A DNA stretch of 53,257 bases from JBFFXF01 sp041569895 (GCA_041569895.1 JBFFXF010000008.1:1-53257), one strand, 5' to 3'; counted from the first letter of the stretch, positions 7,557 to 20,200 are shown. A program made the numbers and translations. The notes: generated from the letters alone by a model not told the origin.

Positions 7557-9167
7557 TCAGATCGAGTATTCCGCCATCAACCGCCGGAACTCCTTGTTCT
7601 TCTTGAGCTCGGCGAAGTGATGCGACTCGAGGAGGCGGCTCGATTCGATGGAGCCGTGGGAGAGCGCGCGCTGGATGACCTTCACCGCCGAATCGACCTC
7701 GCCCTGCTCGGTGAGCGCCCTGGCGAGACCGAGGAGCGCCGCGTCGCTTTGCGGGTCGAGCTCGAGGGCGCGGCGGAAGAGATCACCGGCGCGGTCCCAG
7801 CGCTTCTTCATCATCTGGAAGCGCGCCTGGATGCAGAGCTCGCCGGCCTTGGCCGCCTCGGGGCTCTTCTTCTGCGGCGGCGGATCCGCGGGCGGTGGCG
7901 GTGTCGGCGTCGGAGCCGCTGGCCGCTGTGGCGGAGGAGGAGCCGCGCTGCCGGTCGGCGAGTACTGGTCGAAGCCGACCGAGGACTTCGGCGTCTTTCC
8001 CGAGGGGTGGGGGACCGATCGGTCGACGTCGAAACCCGGCGCGGCTCGCTGTCCGACGAGCGGCGCGTCGAGGATCGACGGCTTCGGCGCGGAAGTCTTC
8101 GGCTCCGCCTCGTCGCTCTCGGCGGCCGGCGGTCGTGGCCTGGCGCGGCGCGACTCATCGATCACCTGCGAGTCCTCGATGCCCTTGCGCTGCTTGTCGG
8201 CGACCTTCTGGCTGTCGGCCTCCGAGAGGGCGCGCGCGATCTCGCCGACGCGGCCGGAGGGCTCGGCGGGCTCGAGCGGGGTCGGCGGTTTTCCGTGTCG
8301 CAGCGGGCTGGCGCGCCAGTCGCGAGGCTTCTCCCAGTCCGGCTGATCCTCGAGCTTCGCCATCAGCTCCTCGGCCGAGTACCGCATGTGCGGCTTCTTC
8401 GCGCAGAGCTTCTCGATCAGCGCCGCGAACTCCTCGTGCAGCTCCGGGCGCTCCTCCATCAGCGGCGGCACGTCGACCTTCAACTGGAGCTTGAGGATCT
8501 CTCGCGTCTCGCTGCGGCGAAACGGATGGCGGCCGGCGGCGGCGGCGTAGAGGATCAGGCCGAGAGCGTAGATGTCGGCCCGGCCGTCGCTCGGCTCGCG
8601 CCGGATCACCTCGGGCGCCATGTAGAGCGGCGTGCCGATCAGCGCCGCCTCCTCCTCCTCGCCGAGAAGGAAGCTCGCCGCGCCGAAGTCGGCGATCTTC
8701 ACCTCGCCGTGCGACGTCAGCAGGATGTTCTCGGGCTTGATGTCGCGGTGAACGATGTTCTCCTTGTGCGCGGCCGCGAGCCCACGCGACACCTTCTTCG
8801 CGACGCGATGGAGCCGATCGATCGGGAAGAGCGGTTGCTTCAGGAGCAGGTCCTTGAGGGTCACGCCCTCGACGTACTCCATGATCATGTAGAGGAGATC
8901 GTTCTTGTGCCCGACGTCGAAGATCTGGACGATATTCGGGTGGTTGAGCTTGGCGACGAGCTTCGCCTCCTTCAGGAAGAGCTTTCCCGATTCCTCGGCG
9001 TCGGCGGAGTCGGAGACCTTGTGGATCTTGACCGCGACGCGGCGCTCGAGGGAGACCTGCTGCGCCTCATAGACGGCGCCCATGCCGCCGCGGCCGAGAA
9101 GGCTCTCGATGCGGCAGCCGCCGATGGTCTCCCCGATCTGGATTTCCTGGTCGGTGGTTGACGACAT
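7557..9167 (-). CDS. Ser/Thr protein kinase (Hanks/PknB type) with C-terminal TPR-like region
   Basis: The 536-residue product has a complete kinase domain at residues about 15-280: glycine loop LLGRGGMGAVYEA, catalytic lysine in RRVAVKIHK, HRDIKPENILL, the magnesium-binding ADFGAASF and MAPEVI. A proline-rich low-complexity linker (about 360-430) follows, then TPR-like helices (GDLFRRALELDPQSDAALLG). No membrane segment is visible, so it is probably cytosolic, unlike PknB with PASTA domains. It would phosphorylate proteins on Ser/Thr; targets are unknown. The ATG at 9167 has GGGAGAG upstream, and an extended -10 (TGCTATATT) lies 40 bases further back. Such soluble kinases with TPRs are abundant in planctomycetes. 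Confidence 0.92.
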   Translation of the reverse strand: MSSTTDQEIQIGETIGGCRIESLLGRGGMGAVYEAQQVSLERRVAVKIHKVSDSADAEESGKLFLKEAKLVAKLNHPNIVQIFDVGHKNDLLYMIMEYVEGVTLKDLLLKQPLFPIDRLHRVAKKVSRGLAAAHKENIVHRDIKPENILLTSHGEVKIADFGAASFLLGEEEEAALIGTPLYMAPEVIRREPSDGRADIYALGLILYAAAAGRHPFRRSETREILKLQLKVDVPPLMEERPELHEEFAALIEKLCAKKPHMRYSAEELMAKLEDQPDWEKPRDWRASPLRHGKPPTPLEPAEPSGRVGEIARALSEADSQKVADKQRKGIEDSQVIDESRRARPRPPAAESDEAEPKTSAPKPSILDAPLVGQRAAPGFDVDRSVPHPSGKTPKSSVGFDQYSPTGSAAPPPPQRPAAPTPTPPPPADPPPQKKSPEAAKAGELCIQARFQMMKKRWDRAGDLFRRALELDPQSDAALLGLARALTEQGEVDSAVKVIQRALSHGSIESSRLLESHHFAELKKNKEFRRLMAEYSI

Positions 9168-9206
9168 GCTCTCCCGCGGACCCGTCGAAAGAAGGAAGCC
9201 CGAGGA

Positions 9207-9215
9207 AATATAGCA
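9207..9215 (-). promoter_or_regulatory. Extended -10 element (TGCTATATT) for the kinase gene
   Basis: On the minus strand the sequence GATGC-TATATT precedes the kinase ATG by about 40 bases. No good -35 is seen, as is usual for extended -10 promoters. The same GATGCTAyAnT string occurs upstream of the actin-like gene and of the NtrC-type gene. Confidence 0.45.
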
Positions 9216-9249
9216 TCCCGGGCAACGGACGAGCCACGCGACGGGGCCC

Positions 9250-12146
<2,897 letters not shown>

Positions 12147-12153
<7 letters not shown>

Positions 12154-15131
12154 GTCAGCTCCAGCTCGATCTCGGCCCGCCGCACGCCGTCGGCGCCGGT
12201 GGCGAAGCGCACGGGCAGGATGACCTCGCCACGGCCGTCGAGACCGCCCGCGCCACGACGCACGAACGGCGTCGACTCGGGTGACGCGCTCACCGCGTGC
12301 CGGAAGCGATCGTCGACGATGAATGCGTCGTTGTCCCCCTCGACACCGTCAATCTCCTCGACCGTCGCGCCCGCCGCGACGCGCAGCGCGAGCCGGTCGA
12401 GGTCAACGGCCGCGCCGTCGCCGGTGTCCCTCACGGTCAGCACGAGACGCCGCACGAGCAGCGCCGCGTCGCGCCGGAAGTCGGTCGCCGGGGTCTCCTC
12501 GACGTCGACCACCCCGAACGAGTAGAGGAACGTCGGCGCGCCGGCGTCGTCCAGGCGGTAACCGCGGAAACGCCACCGGGGCGGCGTGCGCGTCGCGCCG
12601 AGCTTGCGCCTGGGCAGATCCGCGGGCCAGGGGTCGTCGGGGCTCTCGAGGACCGCCAGTGTCGGGCCGTCCGGGAACCGCACGACGTCGCTGCCGGCGG
12701 GGCTCGCGTAGCGACCGGCGCGACCCTCCCACGCGGGCTTCGCGGAGATGAAATCGCCGGTCCACGCCGCCACCGTGCGCACTCGGTCGCCGTCGAACGC
12801 GAGGTGCGTGCGCTCGCGGAAGCCGACCGTGATGGCGTGCGCGCCGAAGCCGTCGAGGAAGGTGCGGAAGACGATCGGCCGGTCGCTCGGGACGAGCAGC
12901 CAGTGATCGTCGGGCGACAGCCCCCGCGGCATGCCGCCCTTCTCTCCCACGGAGAGGTAGGCCCAGATGGCGTCGATCTGCCGGTGCATGTCGCCGTCCT
13001 GGATCTCGGGCAGGGCGCTCTGTCCGTCCGGCCAGGACGATGGCATGCGCGTGCCGGGGCGGCGATCCTGCGGCTCGACGAGCAGCGCGTGGAACCAGTC
13101 GGCCCGCAGCCGGCGCGGCGCCTCGATCAGGTCGAGCCCCTCCGCGCCCTGCATGCGACGCCCGGCCCACGCGTGGCAGTTGATGCAGCCGAGGCCGTCG
13201 CGCCCGACCAGACGACGCCCGTCGTCGACGAGCCGGCTCGAGAACGGCGGCTCGTGCGAGGGCACCGCGCCGACATCGACGCGCGCGAGGAGCTCCGCGA
13301 GCCACGCGACGTTGGCGGCGCCGAAGAGCGGCATGCGCGTCGCCATCGCGGTGCGGTAGCGCCGGCCGTTCACCAGGGCGTCCTCAAAGCCCGCCGGCGT
13401 GAGCTTGGCGCCCACCTCGTCGAGCGAGGGCGGCAGGCGCCCCTCGTCGCCGAGGTCGACGGGGGTCTCGTAGACGAAGTAGTCCGAACGGCGCGGGTCC
13501 GCTCCGCCGATGCCGCCGCGCTCGTGACACCGGAAGCAGTGGAGGGCGTTCATCGCCAGCCGGATGCGCGCCCGATCATCGAGCTCGAAACCGGTGCGAC
13601 GGGCCTCGACGAGCGCGGCGCGCAGCGCCTCCCGTTGATGCCCGTCGATGCCGAATCGGGGGCGCCCCGCTGCGACTCCGGCGTCGAGACAACCACCGGC
13701 GGCGCGCGGATCGAGTCGCGCCATCGCCTTCGCGCCCGCGCCTCCCGGCGACTCGCCGGCCTCGAGCGCGTGACAGCTCGCACAGCCGAGCGTCGAGAAC
13801 AGCTCGCGCCCGCGCGCCGCTCTCGCCTCGTCGACGCGGAACTCGCCGGCGCCACGCGGGATCATCGCCGCCGCGGCGTGGAGCAAGACACCCGACGGGA
13901 TCGGCTCGCGCTTCTCCGCGCCCGGGGGCTGCCAGAGGACGCGCAGCTCGTACCCGCCGCCTCCCTGCATGAAGCCGAGCTCGATGGCGTGGCGCCCGGC
14001 GGAGAGCTCGACGCGACCCTCGACCTCGCGCGGAGGATGCATGTTGTCGTTGTCGACGACGACGCGTCCGTCGATTCGCAGCACCGAGCCGTCGTCCGAA
14101 ATCGTCCAGAAGCGATAGGACCCCTTCACCGGCGCATCGAGGATGCCGCGAAAGCGCACGGCGAAGTTGCTCCTCGGCCGCTCGCCGCCCTCGAGACGAA
14201 CGGACTCGAGATCGAAGTCGCGGGCGTCGGTCTCGATCCGCGGCTCGAGCCGATCGAAGTCGGGCACCTTCGGGAACTGACCGCGGAAGAGCGCGACGTC
14301 GAGGCCGACGCCGGGCGCCTGCTCCTTCTCGCTGTACTGGTCGCGCAGCAGGTACGCGGCGATCAGTCGCGCATCGCCGGGTCGCAGGCCGAGCACGGGC
14401 ATGCGGCCCGAGGGTCGCACCGCGAGCGGATCCTCGAGAAAACGCGCCAGCGCCTCGACCGTCGTCTTCATCGCCAGGTCGCCGAGCGGCACCGAGAGCG
14501 CCCTCGACGCCGCCGATGAATCCGACGCCCGGCCATCCGCGGAGCTCGAAGCGGCGGGACCGCCGCCACGCACACGCCGGAGCAGCGCCGCGGCGACATC
14601 CTCGTCGTGCACGGGCGGCGGCTCGAAGGGCTCGTGACACGCGACGCATCCGACCTCGTGGTAGAGATCGCGCCCGCGGGCGATCTGCGACAGGCTCGCG
14701 CCCGAGGAGCGCTGGTCGATGGGGCTGCCGAGCGAGACCAGGAAGTGCACCAGTGAGTCGACGATCGAGTCGCGCTCGCCGGCCGGCACGCCGTGGAGCA
14801 CGTCGGGCATCGTCGTGCCCGGCTTGACGCCGAGCGGATCGGCCAGGAAGGCGCGCAGATACTGCGGCGTGACCCGCGCGCCGACCTGCCCGAGAATCGG
14901 CGCCCGCTTCGCGAGGAGGTGACTGCCGGACTCGCCCGCAGCGTGGCAGGACGCGCAGCCGAGCTCGCCGAGCAGCGCCAGCCCGTCACCGGAGTCCCGG
15001 CCGGCGACCGCGGTCGGACGGTCCCCCGCACGGCAGCACGGCGGCGGGAACGCGAGCGAGACGGAGAGCGCGGCGAGGAGCGTGAGCCCCGCGGCCCTGG
15101 CGGAAGCAGTCTTCGAAGGCGTTCGCGTCAT
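12147..15131 (-). CDS. Exported pentaheme c-type cytochrome with PA14 domain
   Basis: The product is about 994 residues from the ATG at 15131, chosen because it starts a normal signal peptide (TLLAALSVSLAFPPPCCRAG) and follows GGGAA; an ATG at 15176 is the alternative. Five CxxCH motifs are visible: CASCH (about 58), CVACH (160), CASCH (450), CFRCH (530) and CINCH (650). Between the second and third lies a PA14 domain (FWTISDDGSVLRIDGRVVVD), a carbohydrate-binding sandwich. The C-terminal third is sheet-like with no known motif. Its gene overlaps the start of the sorbosone-dehydrogenase/sulfatase gene. This suggests an extracytoplasmic sugar oxidation route in which it takes electrons from the propeller enzyme (inference). 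Confidence 0.85.
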
Positions 15132-15266
15132 CGCTGCAGATTCCCGCGGGGCGCGGGTCGGACGGTATTGGACCATAGCCGCGGCGCCGTTTCACCCACG
15201 CAGACAGCAGTGAAGCCGCGCTCCGGTCGCGGTCGACGCGAGGGGTGGCCGCCGCGGACCCGCGAT

Positions 15267-15297
15267 CTTTATCGGCCGACTCGCCGATTTATAAAGA
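15267..15297. other. AT-rich inverted repeat in the divergent spacer
   Basis: TTTATCGGC is followed after CGACTC by GCCGATTTATAAA, a nearly perfect inverted repeat with one bulged base. It lies in the space between the minus-strand cytochrome gene and the plus-strand ABC transporter operon. It stands out as AT-rich in a GC-rich region. It could be an operator or a promoter element; no T-run marks it as a terminator. Confidence 0.4.
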
Positions 15298-15318
15298 AAA
15301 AACAGCGCCTCGCACCCT

Positions 15319-15346
15319 TTGTCGACTTCGCGGACTGTGTTAGGGT
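15319..15346 (+). promoter_or_regulatory. Possible sigma-70 promoter for the ABC transporter/egt genes
   Basis: TTGTCG (15319-15324) and TAGGGT (15341-15346) are separated by 16 bases. Transcription would start close to 15353, directly at the strong inverted repeat that follows. The match to the -10 consensus is only partial. Confidence 0.3.
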
Positions 15347-15353
15347 GACGCGT

Positions 15354-15376
15354 TCTCGGCCGGGATGCGGCCGAGA
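15354..15376 (+). promoter_or_regulatory. Perfect 9-bp stem-loop in the leader of the ABC transporter operon
   Basis: TCTCGGCCG (15354-15362) pairs exactly with CGGCCGAGA (15368-15376) around a GGATG loop. It ends 43 bases before the TTG start. No T-run follows, so it is more likely an operator, an RNA-stability element or part of a leader control device than a terminator. Confidence 0.5.
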
Positions 15377-15419
15377 TGACAGCCTTCACACTCCAAAGCA
15401 GACGCTCCGGGAGGGCGCC

Positions 15420-16172
15420 TTGCTCCGGCTTCGTGACGTCTCCAAGAGCTTCGAGGAGACCATCGCCCTCCGCGGTGTGGACCTCGAGGTGCCGTCGGGC
15501 CAGACGGTGGCCCTGATCGGGCCGAGCGGGTCCGGGAAGTCGACGCTCCTCCGTCTGATGAACGGTCTCATCCGACCGGACACCGGCGACCTCTACCTGG
15601 AGAACGACCGGGTCGAGCCGTGGCGTGACCTCTCGCTTCGCCGGCGCATGGGCTACGTCATCCAGGAGGGCGGCCTCTTCCCCCACCTGACCGCTCGCGA
15701 CAACGTCTCGATCCTCGCGCGCCACTTGCGGTGGCCGCGCGACCGTATCGATGGGCGCGTCGGCGAGCTCCTGGAGCTCACGCGTCTCGAGGAGAACCTC
15801 CTCGATCGGTACCCGCTCGAGCTCTCGGGAGGACAGCGCCAGAGGATCAGCCTGATGCGCGCGCTGATGCTCGACCCGGACTACCTGCTCCTCGACGAGC
15901 CGCTCGGGGCGCTCGATCCGATGATCCGCTCGGAGCTCCAGCGCGACCTGCGGGCGATCTTCAGGTCGCTCGGCAAGACGGTGATCGTGGTGACGCACGA
16001 CCTCTTCGAGGCGCGCTACTTCGCCGACCGCATGGTGCTGCTCGAGAGCGGCAGGATGGTCCAGGACGGGTCGTTCGACGACCTCGTCGCCAGCCCGGTG
16101 GAGCCGTTCGTGACGCGCTTCGTCAACGCGCAGCGCGAGATCCTCGACGACTCGGAGGGCCCCCTCTCGTGA
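15420..16172 (+). CDS. ABC importer ATPase, OpuCA/ProV/EgtV-like
   Basis: The 250-residue product has Walker A GPSGSGKST, the Q-loop, signature LSGGQRQRI, Walker B YLLLDEP and the switch histidine in VVTHD. It is closest to the quaternary-amine importer ATPases (glycine betaine/choline, and ergothioneine EgtV). It lacks the C-terminal CBS pair of ProV/OpuCA, so osmotic gating through CBS is not expected. The start is a TTG at 15420: GGGAGGG ends five bases upstream and the family's normal N terminus (LRLRDVSKSF) begins here, with no ATG near. Its stop overlaps the GTG start of the binding-protein/permease gene (GTGA), so both are co-translated. The downstream egtB and egtD point to ergothioneine or a related betaine as substrate (inference). 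Confidence 0.9.
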   Translation: MLRLRDVSKSFEETIALRGVDLEVPSGQTVALIGPSGSGKSTLLRLMNGLIRPDTGDLYLENDRVEPWRDLSLRRRMGYVIQEGGLFPHLTARDNVSILARHLRWPRDRIDGRVGELLELTRLEENLLDRYPLELSGGQRQRISLMRALMLDPDYLLLDEPLGALDPMIRSELQRDLRAIFRSLGKTVIVVTHDLFEARYFADRMVLLESGRMVQDGSFDDLVASPVEPFVTRFVNAQREILDDSEGPLS

Positions 16173-17674
16173 GCTCGCGAGTGCGCACGCTGCTCTTCTG
16201 TCTGCTGGTCGCCGCGCTGTCGCCTCCGGCGCTGTCCCGTCCGGCCGGAGAGGGCATCCGCATCGGATCGAAGAAATTCACTGAGTCGGTGATCCTCGGC
16301 GAGATGCTCGCGCTCCTTGCCCGCGACGCCGGCGCCGAGGTCGAGCACATCGACCAGCTCGGCGGCACGCGCATCCTGTGGAACGCGCTGCGCGCGGGAG
16401 AGATCGACGCCTACCCCGAATACACCGGAACCATCTCCGGAGAGATCCTCGCCGGCCGCGGCCTGTCGACGGCGGAAGCGATCCGGGACGCCGTCGAGGC
16501 CGAGGGCCTTCGCATGAGCCCGCCGATCGGCTTCGACAACACCTACGCGATCGGCATGGTCGAGTCGCGCGCCGACGCCCTCGGCGTGCGGCGGATCTCC
16601 GACCTCCGCGACCACGGCGGGCTGCGGCTGGCGTTCACCAACGAGTTCATGAAGCGCGACGACGGGTGGCCCGGCCTGCGTGATCGATACCGCCTGCCGC
16701 ACGACGACGTCGACGGGCTCGATCACGACGTCGCCTACCGCGGGCTGCTGTCCGGCACCATCGACGTCACCGATTTCTACTCGACCGACGCCGAGATCGC
16801 CGAGCACGGGCTGCGGGTCCTCGAGGACGACCTGCGGTACTTTCCGCGGTACGAGGCGGTGATCCTCTACCGTGCGGACCTCGCGCAGCGCGCCGGCGCG
16901 GTGGTCGAGGCGATGCTCCGCCTGGCGGGACGCATCGACGCGCGGACGATGGCCTCGCTGAACGCGCGGGCGAAGATCGCGCGCGTCCCGGAGAGCGTTG
17001 TCGCGTCCGAGTTCCTCCTGGACGCGCTCGGCGTCGACGTCCCCGTTCGGGTGCAAACGATGGCCGAGCGCATCGCGCGGCGCACGGGCGAGCACCTGGC
17101 GCTCGTCGGCATCTCGCTGGCGGCCGCGATCATCGTCTCGGTGCCGCTCGGCGTCGTCGCCGCGAAGCGACCGCGGCTCGGTCAGGTGATCCTCGGCGTC
17201 ACCGGCGTCCTGCAGACGATCCCGTCGCTGGCGCTGCTGGTGTTCATGATTCCGATCCTCGGCGTCGGGGAGGGGCCCGCCGTCGCGGCGCTGTTCCTCT
17301 ACAGCCTGCTGCCGATCGTCCGCAACACGCATTCGGGACTGCGCGAGATTCCGGTCGGCATCACCGAGTCGGCGCGAGCGCTCGGGCTGCCGCCCGCAAC
17401 GCGACTTCGCGTCATCGAGTTGCCGCTGGCGACCGGATCGATTCTCGCCGGGATCAAGACATCGGGAGTGATCAACGTCGGCACGGCGACGCTGGGAGCC
17501 CTCATCGGCGCGGGCGGGTACGGCCAGCCGATCCTCACCGGCATCCGGCTCGACAGCGTGCCGCTGATCCTCGAGGGCGCGGTGCCCGCGGCGGTGATGG
17601 CGGTCGGCGTCCAGTGGATCTTCGAGCGCGCCGAGCGGCGACTGGTGCCGCGGGGGCTGCGCGTCGGCAAGTAG
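16169..17674 (+). CDS. Fused substrate-binding protein and permease of an OpuC/EgtU-like importer
   Basis: The 501-residue product starts at the GTG overlapping the ATPase stop. Residues 1-24 are a signal peptide or membrane anchor (LLFCLLVAALSPPALS). Residues about 28-295 are an OpuAC-type binding domain (IGSKKFTESVILGEMLALLA; GEIDAYPEYTGTI; GTIDVTDFYSTDAEI). Residues about 300-495 are a BPD-type permease with about five or six membrane segments and the EAA loop (ESARALGLPPATRLRVIELP). Fusions in this family usually put the permease first, as in EgtU, but here the binding domain is N-terminal. The fusion gives one receptor per permease subunit at the inner membrane. Genomic context suggests ergothioneine, hercynine or betaine uptake. 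Confidence 0.88.
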   Translation: MSSRVRTLLFCLLVAALSPPALSRPAGEGIRIGSKKFTESVILGEMLALLARDAGAEVEHIDQLGGTRILWNALRAGEIDAYPEYTGTISGEILAGRGLSTAEAIRDAVEAEGLRMSPPIGFDNTYAIGMVESRADALGVRRISDLRDHGGLRLAFTNEFMKRDDGWPGLRDRYRLPHDDVDGLDHDVAYRGLLSGTIDVTDFYSTDAEIAEHGLRVLEDDLRYFPRYEAVILYRADLAQRAGAVVEAMLRLAGRIDARTMASLNARAKIARVPESVVASEFLLDALGVDVPVRVQTMAERIARRTGEHLALVGISLAAAIIVSVPLGVVAAKRPRLGQVILGVTGVLQTIPSLALLVFMIPILGVGEGPAVAALFLYSLLPIVRNTHSGLREIPVGITESARALGLPPATRLRVIELPLATGSILAGIKTSGVINVGTATLGALIGAGGYGQPILTGIRLDSVPLILEGAVPAAVMAVGVQWIFERAERRLVPRGLRVGK

Positions 17675-17738
17675 AAGGGCGTACAGAAACGAGGACGATC
17701 ACTTTGAGAAAGGAAAAGAGCACGGAGGTGTCGGACCG

Positions 17739-19040
17739 ATGAGTCGACCGGAAACGGCCACACGGCTGCCGAGGACGGGCGCGGCGGACGCGTCCAGGGA
17801 GACGCTCCGCGCGCGCTACGCCCGGGTGCGGTCGGCGAGCGAGGCGCTCTGCGAGACACTCGAGACCGAGGATTACGTCGTCCAGAGCATGCCGGACGTC
17901 AGTCCGACGCGATGGCACCTCGCACACACGAGCTGGTTCTTCGAGACCTTCCTGCTCGAGCGCCGCCTCGAGGGATACCGCCCGCTCGACCCGGCGTACA
18001 ACTTCCTGTTCAACTCGTACTACAACCAGGTCGGCGAGCAGTTCTCGAGGCCGCGGCGCGGGTTGCTGACGCGGCCGACCGTGCGCCAGGTCTTCGAGTA
18101 TCGCGCGCACGTCGACAGGTCGATGCTCGAGCTGATCGACGGCGCGAGCGAGGCGGCGCTCGACGAGATCGGACGACTGGTCGAGCTCGGCCTGCAGCAC
18201 GAGCAGCAGCACCAGGAGCTCATCGTCACCGACATAAAACACGTCCTCGCGGCGAACCCGCTCCACCCGGTCTTTCGCCAGGCCCTCACCGCGCCCGAGG
18301 TCGTTCCGGGCCGCAGCCGGTGGGTCCCGCACGAGGGCGGGCTCTGCTGGATCGGCCACGAGGGGGACACGTTCGCCTTCGACAACGAGACGCCGCGTCA
18401 CCGCGTCTTTCTCGAGCGCTTCGAGCTCGCGTCGCGGCTGGTGACGTGCGGCGAGTACCTCGAGTTCATGCGCGACGGCGGGTACGGGGGCGCCGAGCTC
18501 TGGCTCTCGGACGGCTGGGACGTCGTCGCCGCGAACCGATGGAAGTCGCCGCTCTACTGGATCGAGCGCGAGGGCGAGTGGTTCGAGTTCACGCTCGGCG
18601 GCCTGCGCGAGGTGCGACCGGCCGAGCCGGTCTGTCACGTGAGCTACTTCGAGGCGGACGCGTTCGCGCGATGGGCCGACGCGCGTCTCCCGCTCGAGGC
18701 GGAGTGGGAGGTGGTCGCGGCGGACGTTCCCGTCGAGGGCAACTTCGTCGAGGACGGGTTCTTTCACCCGATCGCTCTCGCGTCGGACGACAAGAAGGGC
18801 GCCCCGCGGCAGATGTTCGGCGACGTCTGGGAGTGGACGGCGAGCGCCTACCAGCCGTACCCCGGCTTCCGCGCCCCGGAGGGCGCGCTCGGCGAGTACA
18901 ACGCCAAGTTCATGTCGGGGAAGTTCGTGCTGCGCGGTGGGTCCTGCGCCACGCCGGCGGACCACGCGCGCGCGACGTACCGCAACTTCTTCCCGCCGGA
19001 GAGCCGCTGGCAGTTCACCGGCATCCGGCTCGCGAGGTGA
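17739..19040 (+). CDS. egtB: Ergothioneine biosynthesis sulfoxide synthase EgtB
   Basis: The 433-residue product has the DinB-like helical domain (residues about 25-175) with the iron-binding histidines in WHLAHTSWF (about 60-63) and HEQQHQE (154 and 158). A formylglycine-generating-enzyme-like domain follows (about 195-430), with GDVWEWTASAY and VLRGGSCATP. EgtB uses iron and oxygen to join hercynine with a cysteine-containing donor, making the sulfoxide precursor of ergothioneine. The sequence does not settle whether the donor is gamma-glutamylcysteine or cysteine. egtA, egtC and egtE are not in the window. It is followed 7 bases later by egtD and preceded 64 bases earlier by the importer operon, with GGAGG before the ATG. 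Confidence 0.93.
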   Translation: MSRPETATRLPRTGAADASRETLRARYARVRSASEALCETLETEDYVVQSMPDVSPTRWHLAHTSWFFETFLLERRLEGYRPLDPAYNFLFNSYYNQVGEQFSRPRRGLLTRPTVRQVFEYRAHVDRSMLELIDGASEAALDEIGRLVELGLQHEQQHQELIVTDIKHVLAANPLHPVFRQALTAPEVVPGRSRWVPHEGGLCWIGHEGDTFAFDNETPRHRVFLERFELASRLVTCGEYLEFMRDGGYGGAELWLSDGWDVVAANRWKSPLYWIEREGEWFEFTLGGLREVRPAEPVCHVSYFEADAFARWADARLPLEAEWEVVAADVPVEGNFVEDGFFHPIALASDDKKGAPRQMFGDVWEWTASAYQPYPGFRAPEGALGEYNAKFMSGKFVLRGGSCATPADHARATYRNFFPPESRWQFTGIRLAR

Positions 19041-19047
19041 CGCAGCG

Positions 19048-20001
19048 ATGACGACAGCAGACGAGATCGCCACCATCCGGGAGATGTTCCGGGACGACGT
19101 CCTCGACGGCCTGCGGCAGTCCGAGAAACGCATCCCGTGCAAGTACCTCTACGACGAGCGCGGCTCGAAGCTCTTCGATCGCATCTGCGAGCTCGAGGAG
19201 TACTACCCGACGCGGACCGAGCTGCAGATCATGGAACGCTGGGTCGGCGAGATGGCGAGCGCGATCGGACCCCGCAGCATGCTGATCGAGTACGGCTCGG
19301 GGAGCGGCCTGAAGACGCGCGAGCTGCTCGACGCGCTCGAGGACCCCGCGGTCTATGTGCCGATCGACATCTCGCACACCCATCTCGCGGCCTCCGCCGC
19401 CGACCTCCGGCGCCGGTACCCCGAGATCGAGGTGCTGCCGCTCTGCGCCGACTACACCGAGGACTACGAGCTGCCCGATCCCCGTCGCGATCCGCGGCGG
19501 CGGGTCGTCTACTTTCCCGGCTCGACCATCGGCAACTTCGACCATGACGAGGCGCGGGACTTTCTCGAGCACATCATCGACGTCTGCGGCGAGGACGGCG
19601 GGCTCCTGATCGGCGTCGACCTGAAGAAGGACCCGGCGATCATCGAGCGCGCGTACAACGATCGCGCCGGCATCACGGCCGAGTTCAACCTCAACATGCT
19701 GCGGCGGATCAACCGCGAGCTCGACGGCAATCTGCGCCTCGATCGTTTCCGCCACCTCGCGATTTACGACGCGAGGCGCGGGCGCATCGAGATGCACCTC
19801 GTCAGCCTCTGCGACCAGCGTGCGTCGATCGACGGCGAGCGGGTCGACTTCGCGGATGGCGAGACGATCCACACGGAGAACTCCCACAAGTACACGCTCG
19901 AGGAGTTCCGCGAGCTCGCCGCCAGCGCCGGTCTCGCCGTACGCCGCACCTGGGTCGACGAGGCCGACCTCTTCAGCGTGCAGTACCTCGAGGTCGATTG
20001 A
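19048..20001 (+). CDS. egtD: L-histidine N-alpha-methyltransferase EgtD
   Basis: The 317-residue product matches the EgtD length and pattern. The N terminus has CKYLYDERGSKLFDRICELE and YYPTRTE. The SAM site is in IEYGSGSGLKTREL, the acidic loop in YVPIDIS, and the motif VVYFPGSTIGNF follows. The C-terminal half has the histidine-binding region (RAYNDRAGITAEFNLNML; HTENSHKYT). It adds three methyl groups to histidine to make hercynine, the EgtB substrate. The ATG at 19048 has GAGGTGA seven bases upstream, within the egtB stop region. A perfect 7-bp hairpin lies just after the gene. Confidence 0.95.
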   Translation: MTTADEIATIREMFRDDVLDGLRQSEKRIPCKYLYDERGSKLFDRICELEEYYPTRTELQIMERWVGEMASAIGPRSMLIEYGSGSGLKTRELLDALEDPAVYVPIDISHTHLAASAADLRRRYPEIEVLPLCADYTEDYELPDPRRDPRRRVVYFPGSTIGNFDHDEARDFLEHIIDVCGEDGGLLIGVDLKKDPAIIERAYNDRAGITAEFNLNMLRRINRELDGNLRLDRFRHLAIYDARRGRIEMHLVSLCDQRASIDGERVDFADGETIHTENSHKYTLEEFRELAASAGLAVRRTWVDEADLFSVQYLEVD

Positions 20002-20020
20002 CGAAGCGGCCCGACCCCGG

Positions 20021-20041
20021 CCGGCGAAGTCGCGTCGCCGG
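20021..20041 (+). terminator. Hairpin after egtD, possible terminator without U-tract
   Basis: CCGGCGA (20021-20027) pairs perfectly with TCGCCGG (20035-20041) across a 7-base loop, 20 bases past the egtD stop. No T-run follows. It may limit read-through or protect the 3' end. The remaining spacer to 20265 holds a candidate sigma-54 promoter and no gene. Confidence 0.4.
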
Positions 20042-20200
20042 TGTGTCGAGAACGTCGGACACGTGCTCCCCGCTCCGGCCCGTGCCGCTCTCGGTGCGCG
20101 TTCCGCCGTCGAGGAAAATCCCCCACGACCGCGAAAAGTACCGCGGGCGGGCACGCCCCCTCGATCGCCCAGAGGGCCTCGTCAAGCCCGACGACCCAGG

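Noticed and set aside
7176..9161. A 661-codon plus-strand open frame opposite the kinase gene
   Set aside because: It is antisense to a clear kinase, is rich in Arg/Leu/Asp as expected for GC-rich shadows, and has no family motif. The same applies to the long frames opposite 9250-15131, 22155-24680, 24202-30412 and 31267-35033.
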